NCBI GenBank assembly: GCA_030428745.1
Contig: JAUIEG010000027.1
Coordinates: 1 to 12,327 of the forward strand
Direction of reading: 5' to 3'
From: Alphaproteobacteria bacterium
Lineage (GTDB): Bacteria; Pseudomonadota; Alphaproteobacteria; Caulobacterales; Parvularculaceae
Length of the DNA stretch: 12,327 bases
A model generated the notes under the pieces. It was not told the DNA's origin. It searched no databases and saw nothing but the letters and a program-made list of their open reading frames with translations. Below are positions 6,015-12,327 of the stretch, piece after piece. The stretch's first letter is position 1; every line of letters begins with the position of its first letter. The position numbers and the translations under genes were made by a program.

Positions 6015-7445
6015 TCAGGACAATGACACAAGTTTCGTATCCAGATACGCGTGAAGGCCCTCAATGCCGCCTTCATAGCCGTGGCCGCTTTCCTTCACAC
6101 CGCCAAAGGGCGTTTCTGGCGATGACACGGCGAGCGTATTGACGCCGACCATGCCCGTTTTGATGCGGCGCATTGCCGTCCTTGCGTTTTCGACGCTTCG
6201 CGTAAACGCGTATCCTGCAAGGCCGGCCGCCACCGCATTCGCTTTCTCGATCGCCTCGTCAACCGTCGCGAAAGGCGCAATCGGCATGATCGGCCCGAAA
6301 CATTCTTCTGAAAATAAGAGCGCATCCTGATTTAGGCCAGTCACGACGGTCGGCTCGAAAAAATTGCCGGCGTTTCCGACACGCTTCCCGCCGGTGAGAA
6401 CCTTTCCGTCGCGGCTCTCCGCATCCGCGAGAAACCGCTCCATCGCATCCACACGACGACTATTCGCAAGGGGCCCCATATTCGTATCACTTTCGCGGCC
6501 ATCGCCAAGGCGCAACGCTGCGGCGCGTTGAGCGACGTCAGTAGTGAATCGGTCAATGAGACTTTCATGGACGAAATAGCGTGCTGGGCTTATGCAGACT
6601 TGTCCGGCATTGCGAAATTTTCCGCCCGCCAGGGTCGCCAGCGCATGATCGTAATCTGCATCATCAAATATGATAACGGGGGCGTTGCCGCCGAGCTCCA
6701 TCGTGGTGCGCTTTAACCCGTCGATCGACAATTTCATAAGATGTTTGCCGACCGGCGTTGAGCCTGTGAAACTTACTTTCCGAATTGACGGCGAGGCGAT
6801 GAGGCGCTCCGATACAGCGGACGGCACACCCAAAACGAGTTGCGCGCAACCTTTGGGCAGACCTGCGTCGTGCAAGGCGCGCATGATCTCCACCGCAGAA
6901 GCCGGCGTTTCCTCCGAGGCTTTGATAATCACCGTGCAACCGGCGGCGAGCGCCGCAGCCACTTTTCGGGCAGGCGTCAAAGCGGGGAAATTCCAGGGGG
7001 TGAAAACGGCGCACGGCCCAACCGGCTCGTGGACCGTGAGGTGATCCAGCGCCAAAGAACGAGACGGAATCACCCGGCCGTAAACGCGTCGGCCCTCTTC
7101 CGCGCACCATTCAAAGATTTCGATTGCGTGATTCCATTCGCCTTTTGACTCGGCGAGCGGCTTTCCCTGCTCGAGCGTCATGATCTCCGAGAGTGCGTCG
7201 ATCCGTTCGCGCAACAGCTCTGCCGTTTTACGCAGAATCCCGCTTCGTTCGAGCGGTGATGTATCACGCCAGGAAGGAAAGGCGCGCGCCGCCGCGACGA
7301 GCGCCTCATCAAGCTCGGCCTTTGAAGCATGGGGCAATTCCGACAGCACCTGACCGTTCGCCGGATTATAGATAGGCTCGCTCGCCCTTCCCTTCCCAGC
7401 AGGAATGAACCGCCCATCGACATAAAGCTCAACTGTTGGATACAT
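6015..7445 (-). CDS. NAD(P)-dependent aldehyde dehydrogenase, succinate-semialdehyde dehydrogenase-like
   Basis: The protein has 476 residues, normal for the family. The cofactor-binding and catalytic elements are all present: FTPWNFP (148-154, with N152), IIKASEETP (173-181, K175), FTGSTPVG (226-233), the general-base motif MELGGNAP (249-256, E250), the nucleophile motif NAGQVCIS (279-286, C284), and EECFGP (380-385). It oxidises an aldehyde to a carboxylate in the cytoplasm; overall similarity is to the GabD/SSADH branch, but the substrate is more likely set by this cluster than by GABA metabolism. KASE instead of the usual KPSE is a minor variation. It starts 12 bp after the GMC oxidoreductase stop; its GAGGA ribosome site overlaps that stop codon (TGAGGA), so the two are probably translationally coupled. 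Confidence 0.92.
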   Translation of the reverse strand: MYPTVELYVDGRFIPAGKGRASEPIYNPANGQVLSELPHASKAELDEALVAAARAFPSWRDTSPLERSGILRKTAELLRERIDALSEIMTLEQGKPLAESKGEWNHAIEIFEWCAEEGRRVYGRVIPSRSLALDHLTVHEPVGPCAVFTPWNFPALTPARKVAAALAAGCTVIIKASEETPASAVEIMRALHDAGLPKGCAQLVLGVPSAVSERLIASPSIRKVSFTGSTPVGKHLMKLSIDGLKRTTMELGGNAPVIIFDDADYDHALATLAGGKFRNAGQVCISPARYFVHESLIDRFTTDVAQRAAALRLGDGRESDTNMGPLANSRRVDAMERFLADAESRDGKVLTGGKRVGNAGNFFEPTVVTGLNQDALLFSEECFGPIMPIAPFATVDEAIEKANAVAAGLAGYAFTRSVENARTAMRRIKTGMVGVNTLAVSSPETPFGGVKESGHGYEGGIEGLHAYLDTKLVSLS

Positions 7446-7454
7446 GCGAATTTG

Positions 7455-7459
7455 TCCTC
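7455..7459 (-). promoter_or_regulatory. Ribosome binding site of the ALDH gene, overlapping the upstream stop codon
   Basis: The minus strand reads TGAGGA: the TGA ends the GMC oxidoreductase and GAGGA lies 9 nt before the ALDH ATG at 7445. This arrangement supports coupled translation within the operon. Confidence 0.65.
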
Positions 7460-9041
7460 ACGATTTGGAGCGAATTAGGTCCGCTGCCTTCTCGCCTATG
7501 GCGATGACTGCAGCATTCGTATTTCCGGAAACGACTGAAGGCATGATCGACGCGTCCGCGACACGCAGATTGTCGACGCCCATGACCCGCAGCGAGCTAT
7601 CCACGACCTTGCCCATAGCCGCACTACAGCTTGGATGATAAAGAGATCCGCCGGTATCCCTTGCATATTCGAGCAAAGCTTCTTCAGACCGAATTTGCGA
7701 TCCGGGCAATTCTTCGCCTTTCACAAACGGGGCCATCGCGGGTTGGCTCATGACTTTCCTTATGAGCCGGGCTCCGGCGACGATGCCGCGGCGATCCTTG
7801 TCAGTCGCCAGAAAATTGACTTTTATTTCCGGAGCAGCAGACGGATCGCGCGATAATGCATGCACGCTTCCCCGGCTTTCCGGTCGCAACGGGCACGCTG
7901 AAATCGTAAACCCTGAAAAATCATGAAGTTTGTCGCCCATTTTGGTCGTGCTGAAGGTGATGCATAACATCTGCATATCCGGGCGCGCATCCTCTGCGAC
8001 GTCAGATCGAAAGAAACCGCCCGCATAGCCTGCCGACACTGTTAAGGGGCCGCGACGTTGAAGTGCGTATTTGAGCCCGACGGCCGCCATTCTTAATGGA
8101 GAGCGCATGTCGTCATTGAAAGTCACTTTTTGTTTTGACTTGTAGACAAACCGGACCTGCAAATGGTCTTGGAGATTCTCCCCGACGTCGGGGTTATGAT
8201 GTATCGTCTCGACGCCCAAGCCCTTCAGACGTTCGCCATCCCCAACACCTGACAATTCAAGAAGCTGCGGCGAACCGAATGCACCGGCGGAAAGAATAAT
8301 CTCGCCTTCCGCCTCAGCGCGTCGAGGCGTACCTGATTTATCGCACCATTCGACAGCGCTTGCGCGTTTGCCGTCAAAAACGACCCGTTGGACGAGGGCG
8401 TCTGTAATGATATCGAGATTTTGTCTTGACCGAACTGGACGAAGATAGGCGACCGCCGCACTGGAACGCATCCCATTGCGCATGGTCGACTGATAATATC
8501 CAACACCTTCCTGGCTGGCCCCATTGAAATCGGGATTGCGGTGGAACCCTGCTTCGACCGCGGCGTCTAAATAAGCCTCACAGATCGGATGCGGTTCAGT
8601 TGCATCGGACACGCTTAATGGACCACCGGCGCCGTGCCAATCATCGGCGCCGCGGGCCTGGTCTTCCGCCCGGCGAAAATACGGTAGCAAATCATCATAG
8701 CCCCAGCCGTAATTTCCGATCCGCGCCCATTCGTCAAAATCTTCCGGTTGCCCGCGCACATATAAAAGACCGTTGATCGAAGACGACCCGCCCAGAACCT
8801 TGCCGCGCGGTTGGGGAATATTGCGCCCGTTCAAATTGGCTTCCGGCATTGTTTGATAAAGCCAATTAAGCGTGGGATGTTTGAAAAGTTTCCCATATCC
8901 GAGGGGAATATGGATCCAGGGATTCAGGTCTCGCGGCCCCGCCTCAAGCAGCAAGACGCGCGCTGATGGATCTTCGCTGAGACGTGCGGCAAGGACACAT
9001 CCGGCGCTACCCGCGCCGATAATAATGTAATCGTAGTTCAT
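7458..9041 (-). CDS. GMC-family FAD-dependent oxidoreductase (choline/alcohol dehydrogenase-like)
   Basis: The protein has 527 residues from ATG 9041, or 530 from the in-frame ATG at 9050. In 530-residue numbering: FAD Rossmann motif IIIGAGSAGCVLAARLSE (9-26), GMC signature 1 around RGKVLGGSSSINGLLYVRG (82-100), signature 2 around LSAGAFGSPQLLELSG (253-268), and the C-terminal active-site region with H472 (YHPSCSAAMG) and N512 (SGNTNAAV). The family oxidises primary or other alcohols to aldehydes with FAD, passing electrons to O2 or the respiratory chain. Directly upstream of an ALDH it probably performs the alcohol step of an alcohol-to-acid sequence. The SCSAAMG stretch departs from the common VGTCRMG form. 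The 9041 start is preferred because its ATGA overlaps the upstream gene's TGA; neither start has a clear ribosome site. Confidence 0.9.
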   Translation of the reverse strand: MNYDYIIIGAGSAGCVLAARLSEDPSARVLLLEAGPRDLNPWIHIPLGYGKLFKHPTLNWLYQTMPEANLNGRNIPQPRGKVLGGSSSINGLLYVRGQPEDFDEWARIGNYGWGYDDLLPYFRRAEDQARGADDWHGAGGPLSVSDATEPHPICEAYLDAAVEAGFHRNPDFNGASQEGVGYYQSTMRNGMRSSAAVAYLRPVRSRQNLDIITDALVQRVVFDGKRASAVEWCDKSGTPRRAEAEGEIILSAGAFGSPQLLELSGVGDGERLKGLGVETIHHNPDVGENLQDHLQVRFVYKSKQKVTFNDDMRSPLRMAAVGLKYALQRRGPLTVSAGYAGGFFRSDVAEDARPDMQMLCITFSTTKMGDKLHDFSGFTISACPLRPESRGSVHALSRDPSAAPEIKVNFLATDKDRRGIVAGARLIRKVMSQPAMAPFVKGEELPGSQIRSEEALLEYARDTGGSLYHPSCSAAMGKVVDSSLRVMGVDNLRVADASIMPSVVSGNTNAAVIAIGEKAADLIRSKS

Positions 9042-10141
9042 TTCAGACATTGCACTACATAATCTGCGATCGCCAAAGAAGCGGTCAGGCCGGGAGATTC
9101 AATACCAAAAAGATTGACGAGCCCGTCGCAATCATGGTCGGCCGGCCCCGAGATCATGAAATCGGCCGCCGGCTCTCCCGGGCCAGACAGTTTGGGACGA
9201 ATACCGGCGTAGCCGGGCTGCAGCCGATCAGGATCGAGCGACGGCCAAATCCGGCGCGCGGCAGCCGTAAACTTTGCATGACGATTGGGATCGACGGTAT
9301 AGTCAATCTTATCGATCCATTCCACATCCGGGCCGAAACGCGCCTGTCCCGAAAGATCGAGCGTTAGATGCGTGCCGAGCCCGCCGGGCTCCGGCGCCGG
9401 ATAGATAAGATGGGAAAACGGCGTTCGACCGGAATAGGTGAAATAGACGCCGCGCGCGAGATGGAGCGGCGGCAAAAACGCACTGGGGAGCGATTCGATG
9501 GCGCCCGCGATTTTTTGCGCGGCAAGCCCGGCGCTGTTGATTAACACCGGCGCGCCGACAATCGCCTCCTCCTCCCCGGCAAGATGCAGGCGCCAGTATG
9601 CATTGTCTTTTGTTATGCGTTCTATCTTGCTGTTCGGGGCGATGATGGCCCCGTGCTCTTCCGCCTCCCCTAACAAGGCGAGCATCAGCGAATGACTATC
9701 GACAATCCCCGTCGACGGCGACAGCACCGCTGCCTTGCACGCAAGCTCGGGCTCAATCTCCCGCGCTTGACTTTGGCTTAAAAGGGTCAGGTCACAAACG
9801 CCCGCCGCCGCCGCGCGCGCCATGATCATTTCCAGATCGTCAAGCTGACTATCGTCATGGGCGAAAATCAATTTGCCGAGTTTCTTGTGGGGAACATTGC
9901 GCGCCGCACAAAATTCATAAAGCTTTTGCTTTCCCTCGACGCATAACCGCGCTTTCAGCGATCCTTCCGGGTAATAAATTCCCGCATGGATGACCTCGCT
10001 GTTCCGGCTGCTGGTCCACGACCCGAAATGGGGCTCGCCTTCGACGATCAGCGGCGGCTTTCCCGCAAGTGCGAGCGCCCGCGCGACCGCCAGCCCGATG
10101 ACCCCGGCGCCGATGACGATAGCGTCGACTTCATCCGTCAT
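9038..10141 (-). CDS. FAD-dependent oxidoreductase, L-2-hydroxyglutarate oxidase/dehydrogenase (LhgO) type
   Basis: The protein has 367 residues, slightly shorter than typical LhgO. The N-terminal FAD-binding motif is AIVIGAGVIGLAVARAL (7-23). The stretch SSRNSEVIHAGIYY (44-57) followed by GSLKARLCVEG (60-70) is characteristic of the L-2-hydroxyglutarate oxidase branch of the DAO superfamily. INSAGLAAQ (201-209) and a C-terminal FGIESPGLTASLAIADYV (345-362) complete the FAD site. Members oxidise 2-hydroxyacids to 2-oxoacids. Location in an oxidative operon suggests the substrate may be a pathway-derived hydroxyacid rather than L-2-hydroxyglutarate, which is inference. It is the first gene of the operon; no strong ribosome site precedes the ATG. 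Its stop overlaps the GMC start by 4 nt (ATGA). Confidence 0.88.
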   Translation of the reverse strand: MTDEVDAIVIGAGVIGLAVARALALAGKPPLIVEGEPHFGSWTSSRNSEVIHAGIYYPEGSLKARLCVEGKQKLYEFCAARNVPHKKLGKLIFAHDDSQLDDLEMIMARAAAAGVCDLTLLSQSQAREIEPELACKAAVLSPSTGIVDSHSLMLALLGEAEEHGAIIAPNSKIERITKDNAYWRLHLAGEEEAIVGAPVLINSAGLAAQKIAGAIESLPSAFLPPLHLARGVYFTYSGRTPFSHLIYPAPEPGGLGTHLTLDLSGQARFGPDVEWIDKIDYTVDPNRHAKFTAAARRIWPSLDPDRLQPGYAGIRPKLSGPGEPAADFMISGPADHDCDGLVNLFGIESPGLTASLAIADYVVQCLK

Positions 10142-10316
10142 GGCGTTGTTCTGCCGGTATTTTTGTAGGTTGCCTCATCGCCTCAACAAATAGCAGCGCA
10201 CCGCTAGGGGGGCGCTCTTTTTACTATTCGCTCGGGCGGTTATCGCACCTGCGATTGCATGACCGAATACCCTCGAAAGCGCCGCGCCGCGTCGGCTATT
10301 CTCACTGCGAAGCAAA
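10142..10316. promoter_or_regulatory. Divergent promoter region between the FAD-oxidoreductase operon and the P450 gene
   Basis: The 175 bp between two divergent operons must carry both promoters. It contains a perfect dyad ATCGCA-CC-TGCGAT (10242-10255), a good candidate regulator-binding site. A weak possible promoter for the minus operon is TTGTTG, 16 bp, TACAAA on the minus strand just upstream of the ATG. No regulator gene is present in the window. Confidence 0.45.
10242..10255. promoter_or_regulatory. Candidate operator: 14-bp perfect dyad
   Basis: Arms ATCGCA and TGCGAT are separated by CC. It lies about 62 bp upstream of the P450 start and about 100 bp upstream of the divergent operon's start, a position suited to shared control of both. 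The regulator family cannot be named. Confidence 0.45.
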
Positions 10317-11558
10317 TTGAAAGACATCCCTGTGGCCGGAAAGTTCGCATTCGATCCGACGTCAGCCGACGCTATGGAAAATCCCGGCGAGACTTATGCG
10401 GAGCTTGCCCGGCAATGTCCGTTTTACGAGTTTAAGAACGACGATTTCCATTACTGGATCACGAGCGATTACGGCGAGATCAAAAACCACGTTCTGCAAG
10501 ACAATCCGGTCTGGTCTTTCAAATGGGGCAACGCCGCAAAAGACACCGCCCATGACACAGGCATCGTCACCGACCCCCCGTTTCACATGGCGTTTCGCGC
10601 GCTTTTGATGCCGGGCTTTACGCCCAAGGCCTTGAAAGCTTTCAGGCCTACGGTGAAAAGCCTCGCCACGGAGCTTCTTGACGAGATGGAGACCAAAGGG
10701 GCGGGTGATCTGCACGACGATCTTGCCCTGCCTTTACCGGCAAAGGTTATGTGCATCATGCTGGGCCTGCCGCCCGAGGATTACAAACGCTACAAGCATT
10801 GGGGCGACGAGTTACAGAAATTGATGTTCCACGATCCTGAACCGGGATCGCACAAGGCGATTTTTAAAGAGATCTACGACCATTGCATGGAAATGGTGGA
10901 TTATCGCCGCGATCTTTTGCGCAAGGCCGGCATTGACGACGCAACCCCCGACCATGTTGGCGATATCGTGCCGGACGACTTCATGTCGCGCGCTGTCTGC
11001 TCCAAAATCGCGGGCCGGCGCCTGACGGATATGGAGATCGTCAATATCTGCGCAACTTTTTTGACAGGTGGGCAAGAAACCACAACGAACCTCATCAGCA
11101 ATTGCGTTTGGCGCCTGCTTGAACGGCGGGAATTGTGGGACGCGGTTTGCGCCGACCCGGGCAAGATCGAAGCGGCGATTGAGGAAAGCCTGCGACTGGA
11201 CCCGCCTGTGCTTGCTCACTTTCGCACCAGTCTAAGGCCTATCGAAATGCACGGCCATCACCTTCCAGACCATGCCAAGCTGATGTTCTCCATCGCTGGC
11301 GCCAATCGCTGCCCCGAGCAATTCAAATACCCCGACGCGTTCGATCTTGACCGGCCGCTTAGCGAATCGAAAAAACATTTGTCCTTCGGCTATGGCGTGC
11401 ATTTTTGTATCGGCGCGCCGCTCGCCCGCATGGAGGGCCAGATCGCCCTGCGATTATTGACCGAACGATTGCCGAAACTCCGGCTGGTTGGCGAAACCGA
11501 ACGCATTGAAACCTGGATGTATTGGGGGCGGAAAAAACTTCCTGTCGCCTGGGACTGA
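10317..11558 (+). CDS. Cytochrome P450 (soluble bacterial class)
   Basis: The protein has 413 residues, typical for soluble bacterial P450s, without a membrane anchor. The proximal Cys loop is FGYGVHFCIG (357-366) with heme ligand C364. The ExxR pair is E290/R293 (EESLR). The I-helix oxygen-activation motif is GGQETT (251-256) with the acid-threonine pair E254-T255. The N-terminus (FAFDPTSADAMENPGETYAEL) fits the usual beginning, supporting a start at or near the TTG at 10317. An in-frame stop lies at 10260 with no ATG between; the first in-frame ATG (codon 20) would remove conserved sequence, though GTG at codon 6 is possible. No clear ribosome site is seen. It would hydroxylate an organic substrate using electrons from a ferredoxin system that is not encoded here. 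An SDR follows after 7 bp, probably on the same transcript. Confidence 0.92.
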   Translation: MKDIPVAGKFAFDPTSADAMENPGETYAELARQCPFYEFKNDDFHYWITSDYGEIKNHVLQDNPVWSFKWGNAAKDTAHDTGIVTDPPFHMAFRALLMPGFTPKALKAFRPTVKSLATELLDEMETKGAGDLHDDLALPLPAKVMCIMLGLPPEDYKRYKHWGDELQKLMFHDPEPGSHKAIFKEIYDHCMEMVDYRRDLLRKAGIDDATPDHVGDIVPDDFMSRAVCSKIAGRRLTDMEIVNICATFLTGGQETTTNLISNCVWRLLERRELWDAVCADPGKIEAAIEESLRLDPPVLAHFRTSLRPIEMHGHHLPDHAKLMFSIAGANRCPEQFKYPDAFDLDRPLSESKKHLSFGYGVHFCIGAPLARMEGQIALRLLTERLPKLRLVGETERIETWMYWGRKKLPVAWD

Positions 11559-11565
11559 TATTGGC

Positions 11566-12327
11566 GTGAGCGATCTCTTTTCCCTGAAAGGCCGGACAGC
11601 GTTTATTACCGGCGCGTCTCGCGGCCTAGGAGAGGCTATCGCCCGCGGCTTCGCACGCGCTGGCGCGGACCTTATTTTGGCGGCGCGAAACAATGCAAAA
11701 TTGCAACAGCTGGCTCATGAGTTTCAAGATCTGGGCGTCAGCGCCCGCACCGTCGCTTTCGATCTTTCAGACATAGCCGCCGTTGAAGCGACCGCTAAGC
11801 GCATCGCCAAAGAAGGCGGTTCGGTCGACATTCTCGTCAACAATGCCGGCGTCGCTGGCTGGTCCCCGCTGCCCGAGTCAACGCTTCCCGACTGGGACGC
11901 CATCTTTCGCATCAATTCGACCGCGACCTACCTTCTTTGCCGTGAATTATCCAAAGGGATGATTGAGCAGCGATGGGGCCGCATCATCAATTTTTCAAGT
12001 TATGTCGGAGAAACCGGCCGCCCCAATCTTTCCGCCTATAGCGCCAGCAAGGCGGCTGTTTCAGGGATGACGCGCGCCATCGCCGCCGACCTCGCTCCCT
12101 ATAACATCACCTGCAATGCGATCGCTCCGGGCGTACTCAAGACAGATATGGCGGCGCCCACCGCCGGCAATCCGAAGCGGGCGAAAGTCTACCAACAGGC
12201 TATCGCGATGGGGCGTTTTGGCGAGCCTGACGAAATTATCGGGCCCGTTCAGTTCCTTGCCTCCGAAGCCGGCTCCTATGTCACCGGTCAAACACTGCAT
12301 GTAGGCGGCGGCATCGGACAGATTCTT
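11566..12327 (+). CDS. Short-chain dehydrogenase/reductase (SDR), 3' end cut by window edge
   Basis: A frame from GTG 11566 is open for 254 codons to the window edge; classical SDRs are about 250-260 residues, so only a short tail and the stop are missing. Hallmarks are the cofactor motif TGASRGLG (15-22), NNAG (92-95), N117, and the catalytic serine S145 (NFSSYVG), Y158 and K162 (YSASK). NAIAPGVLKTDM (184-195) and a C-terminal VTGQTLHVGGG (239-249, usually VDGG) follow. It interconverts an alcohol and a ketone or aldehyde with NAD(H) or NADP(H). Arg41 after the second strand hints at NADP(H), but weakly. The 7-bp gap after the P450 suggests that it oxidises the P450 product. The GTG start has no strong ribosome site, so translation may be coupled to the P450. 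Confidence 0.9.
   Translation, partial: MSDLFSLKGRTAFITGASRGLGEAIARGFARAGADLILAARNNAKLQQLAHEFQDLGVSARTVAFDLSDIAAVEATAKRIAKEGGSVDILVNNAGVAGWSPLPESTLPDWDAIFRINSTATYLLCRELSKGMIEQRWGRIINFSSYVGETGRPNLSAYSASKAAVSGMTRAIAADLAPYNITCNAIAPGVLKTDMAAPTAGNPKRAKVYQQAIAMGRFGEPDEIIGPVQFLASEAGSYVTGQTLHVGGGIGQIL

Noticed and set aside
6664..7148. Overlapping open frames of 100-150 codons on both strands within the ALDH gene
   Set aside because: All are shadows of a strongly supported ALDH with complete catalytic motifs.
10195..10223. AGCGC...GCGCT stem followed by CTTTTT, terminator-like on the plus strand
   Set aside because: The stem is only 5 bp with a 12-nt loop, and no plus-strand gene ends upstream, so a terminator has no obvious purpose here.

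Overview
The window looks like part of an alphaproteobacterial accessory region, either a plasmid or an integrative element. This is inferred from the GC-rich coding style, a ParB/RepB-type protein next to an ArdC-type antirestriction protein (a pairing common on alphaproteobacterial mobile elements), and a dense set of oxidative catabolism genes. Genus and replicon type cannot be read from the sequence. No rRNA, tRNA, CRISPR array, recognisable transposase or integrase is visible.

Region 1 (1-1960, minus strand) is mobile-element backbone: ardC-like antirestriction gene, then after 26 bp a parB/repB-like gene that runs off the left edge. Region 2 (about 1961-2743) has no convincing gene. Its half next to ardC is unusually structured: a long imperfect inverted repeat (arms about 80 bp, A-rich 34-bp centre) starts about 30 bp upstream of the ardC start codon, followed by a row of short perfect hairpins or palindromes up to about 2375. 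The rest (2376-2712) is unstructured, appears less GC-rich and is probably a junction between backbone and cargo. A weak hairpin terminator sits at 2713-2743.

Region 3 (2744-12327) is metabolic cargo: a phytanoyl-CoA dioxygenase-family enzyme (minus), a small VOC/glyoxalase-fold protein (plus, divergent from it), then a tight four-gene minus-strand operon (FAD oxidoreductase of the L-2-hydroxyglutarate oxidase type, GMC oxidoreductase, aldehyde dehydrogenase, Spinster-like MFS transporter). Divergent from that operon are a cytochrome P450 and a short-chain dehydrogenase cut by the right edge.

Read together, the cargo suggests uptake or export by the MFS protein and stepwise oxidation of an unidentified organic compound: hydroxylation by P450 and/or the Fe(II)/2-oxoglutarate dioxygenase, alcohol oxidation by the GMC enzyme and/or SDR, aldehyde oxidation by the ALDH, and handling of a 2-hydroxyacid-like intermediate by the FAD enzyme. 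The substrate is unknown. No P450 redox partner (ferredoxin or its reductase) and no transcription regulator gene lies inside the window. The most unusual features are the long inverted repeat and hairpin array upstream of ardC, which could act as a single-strand-DNA promoter or origin-type element during conjugative entry, and the apparently uncharacterised oxidation cluster.
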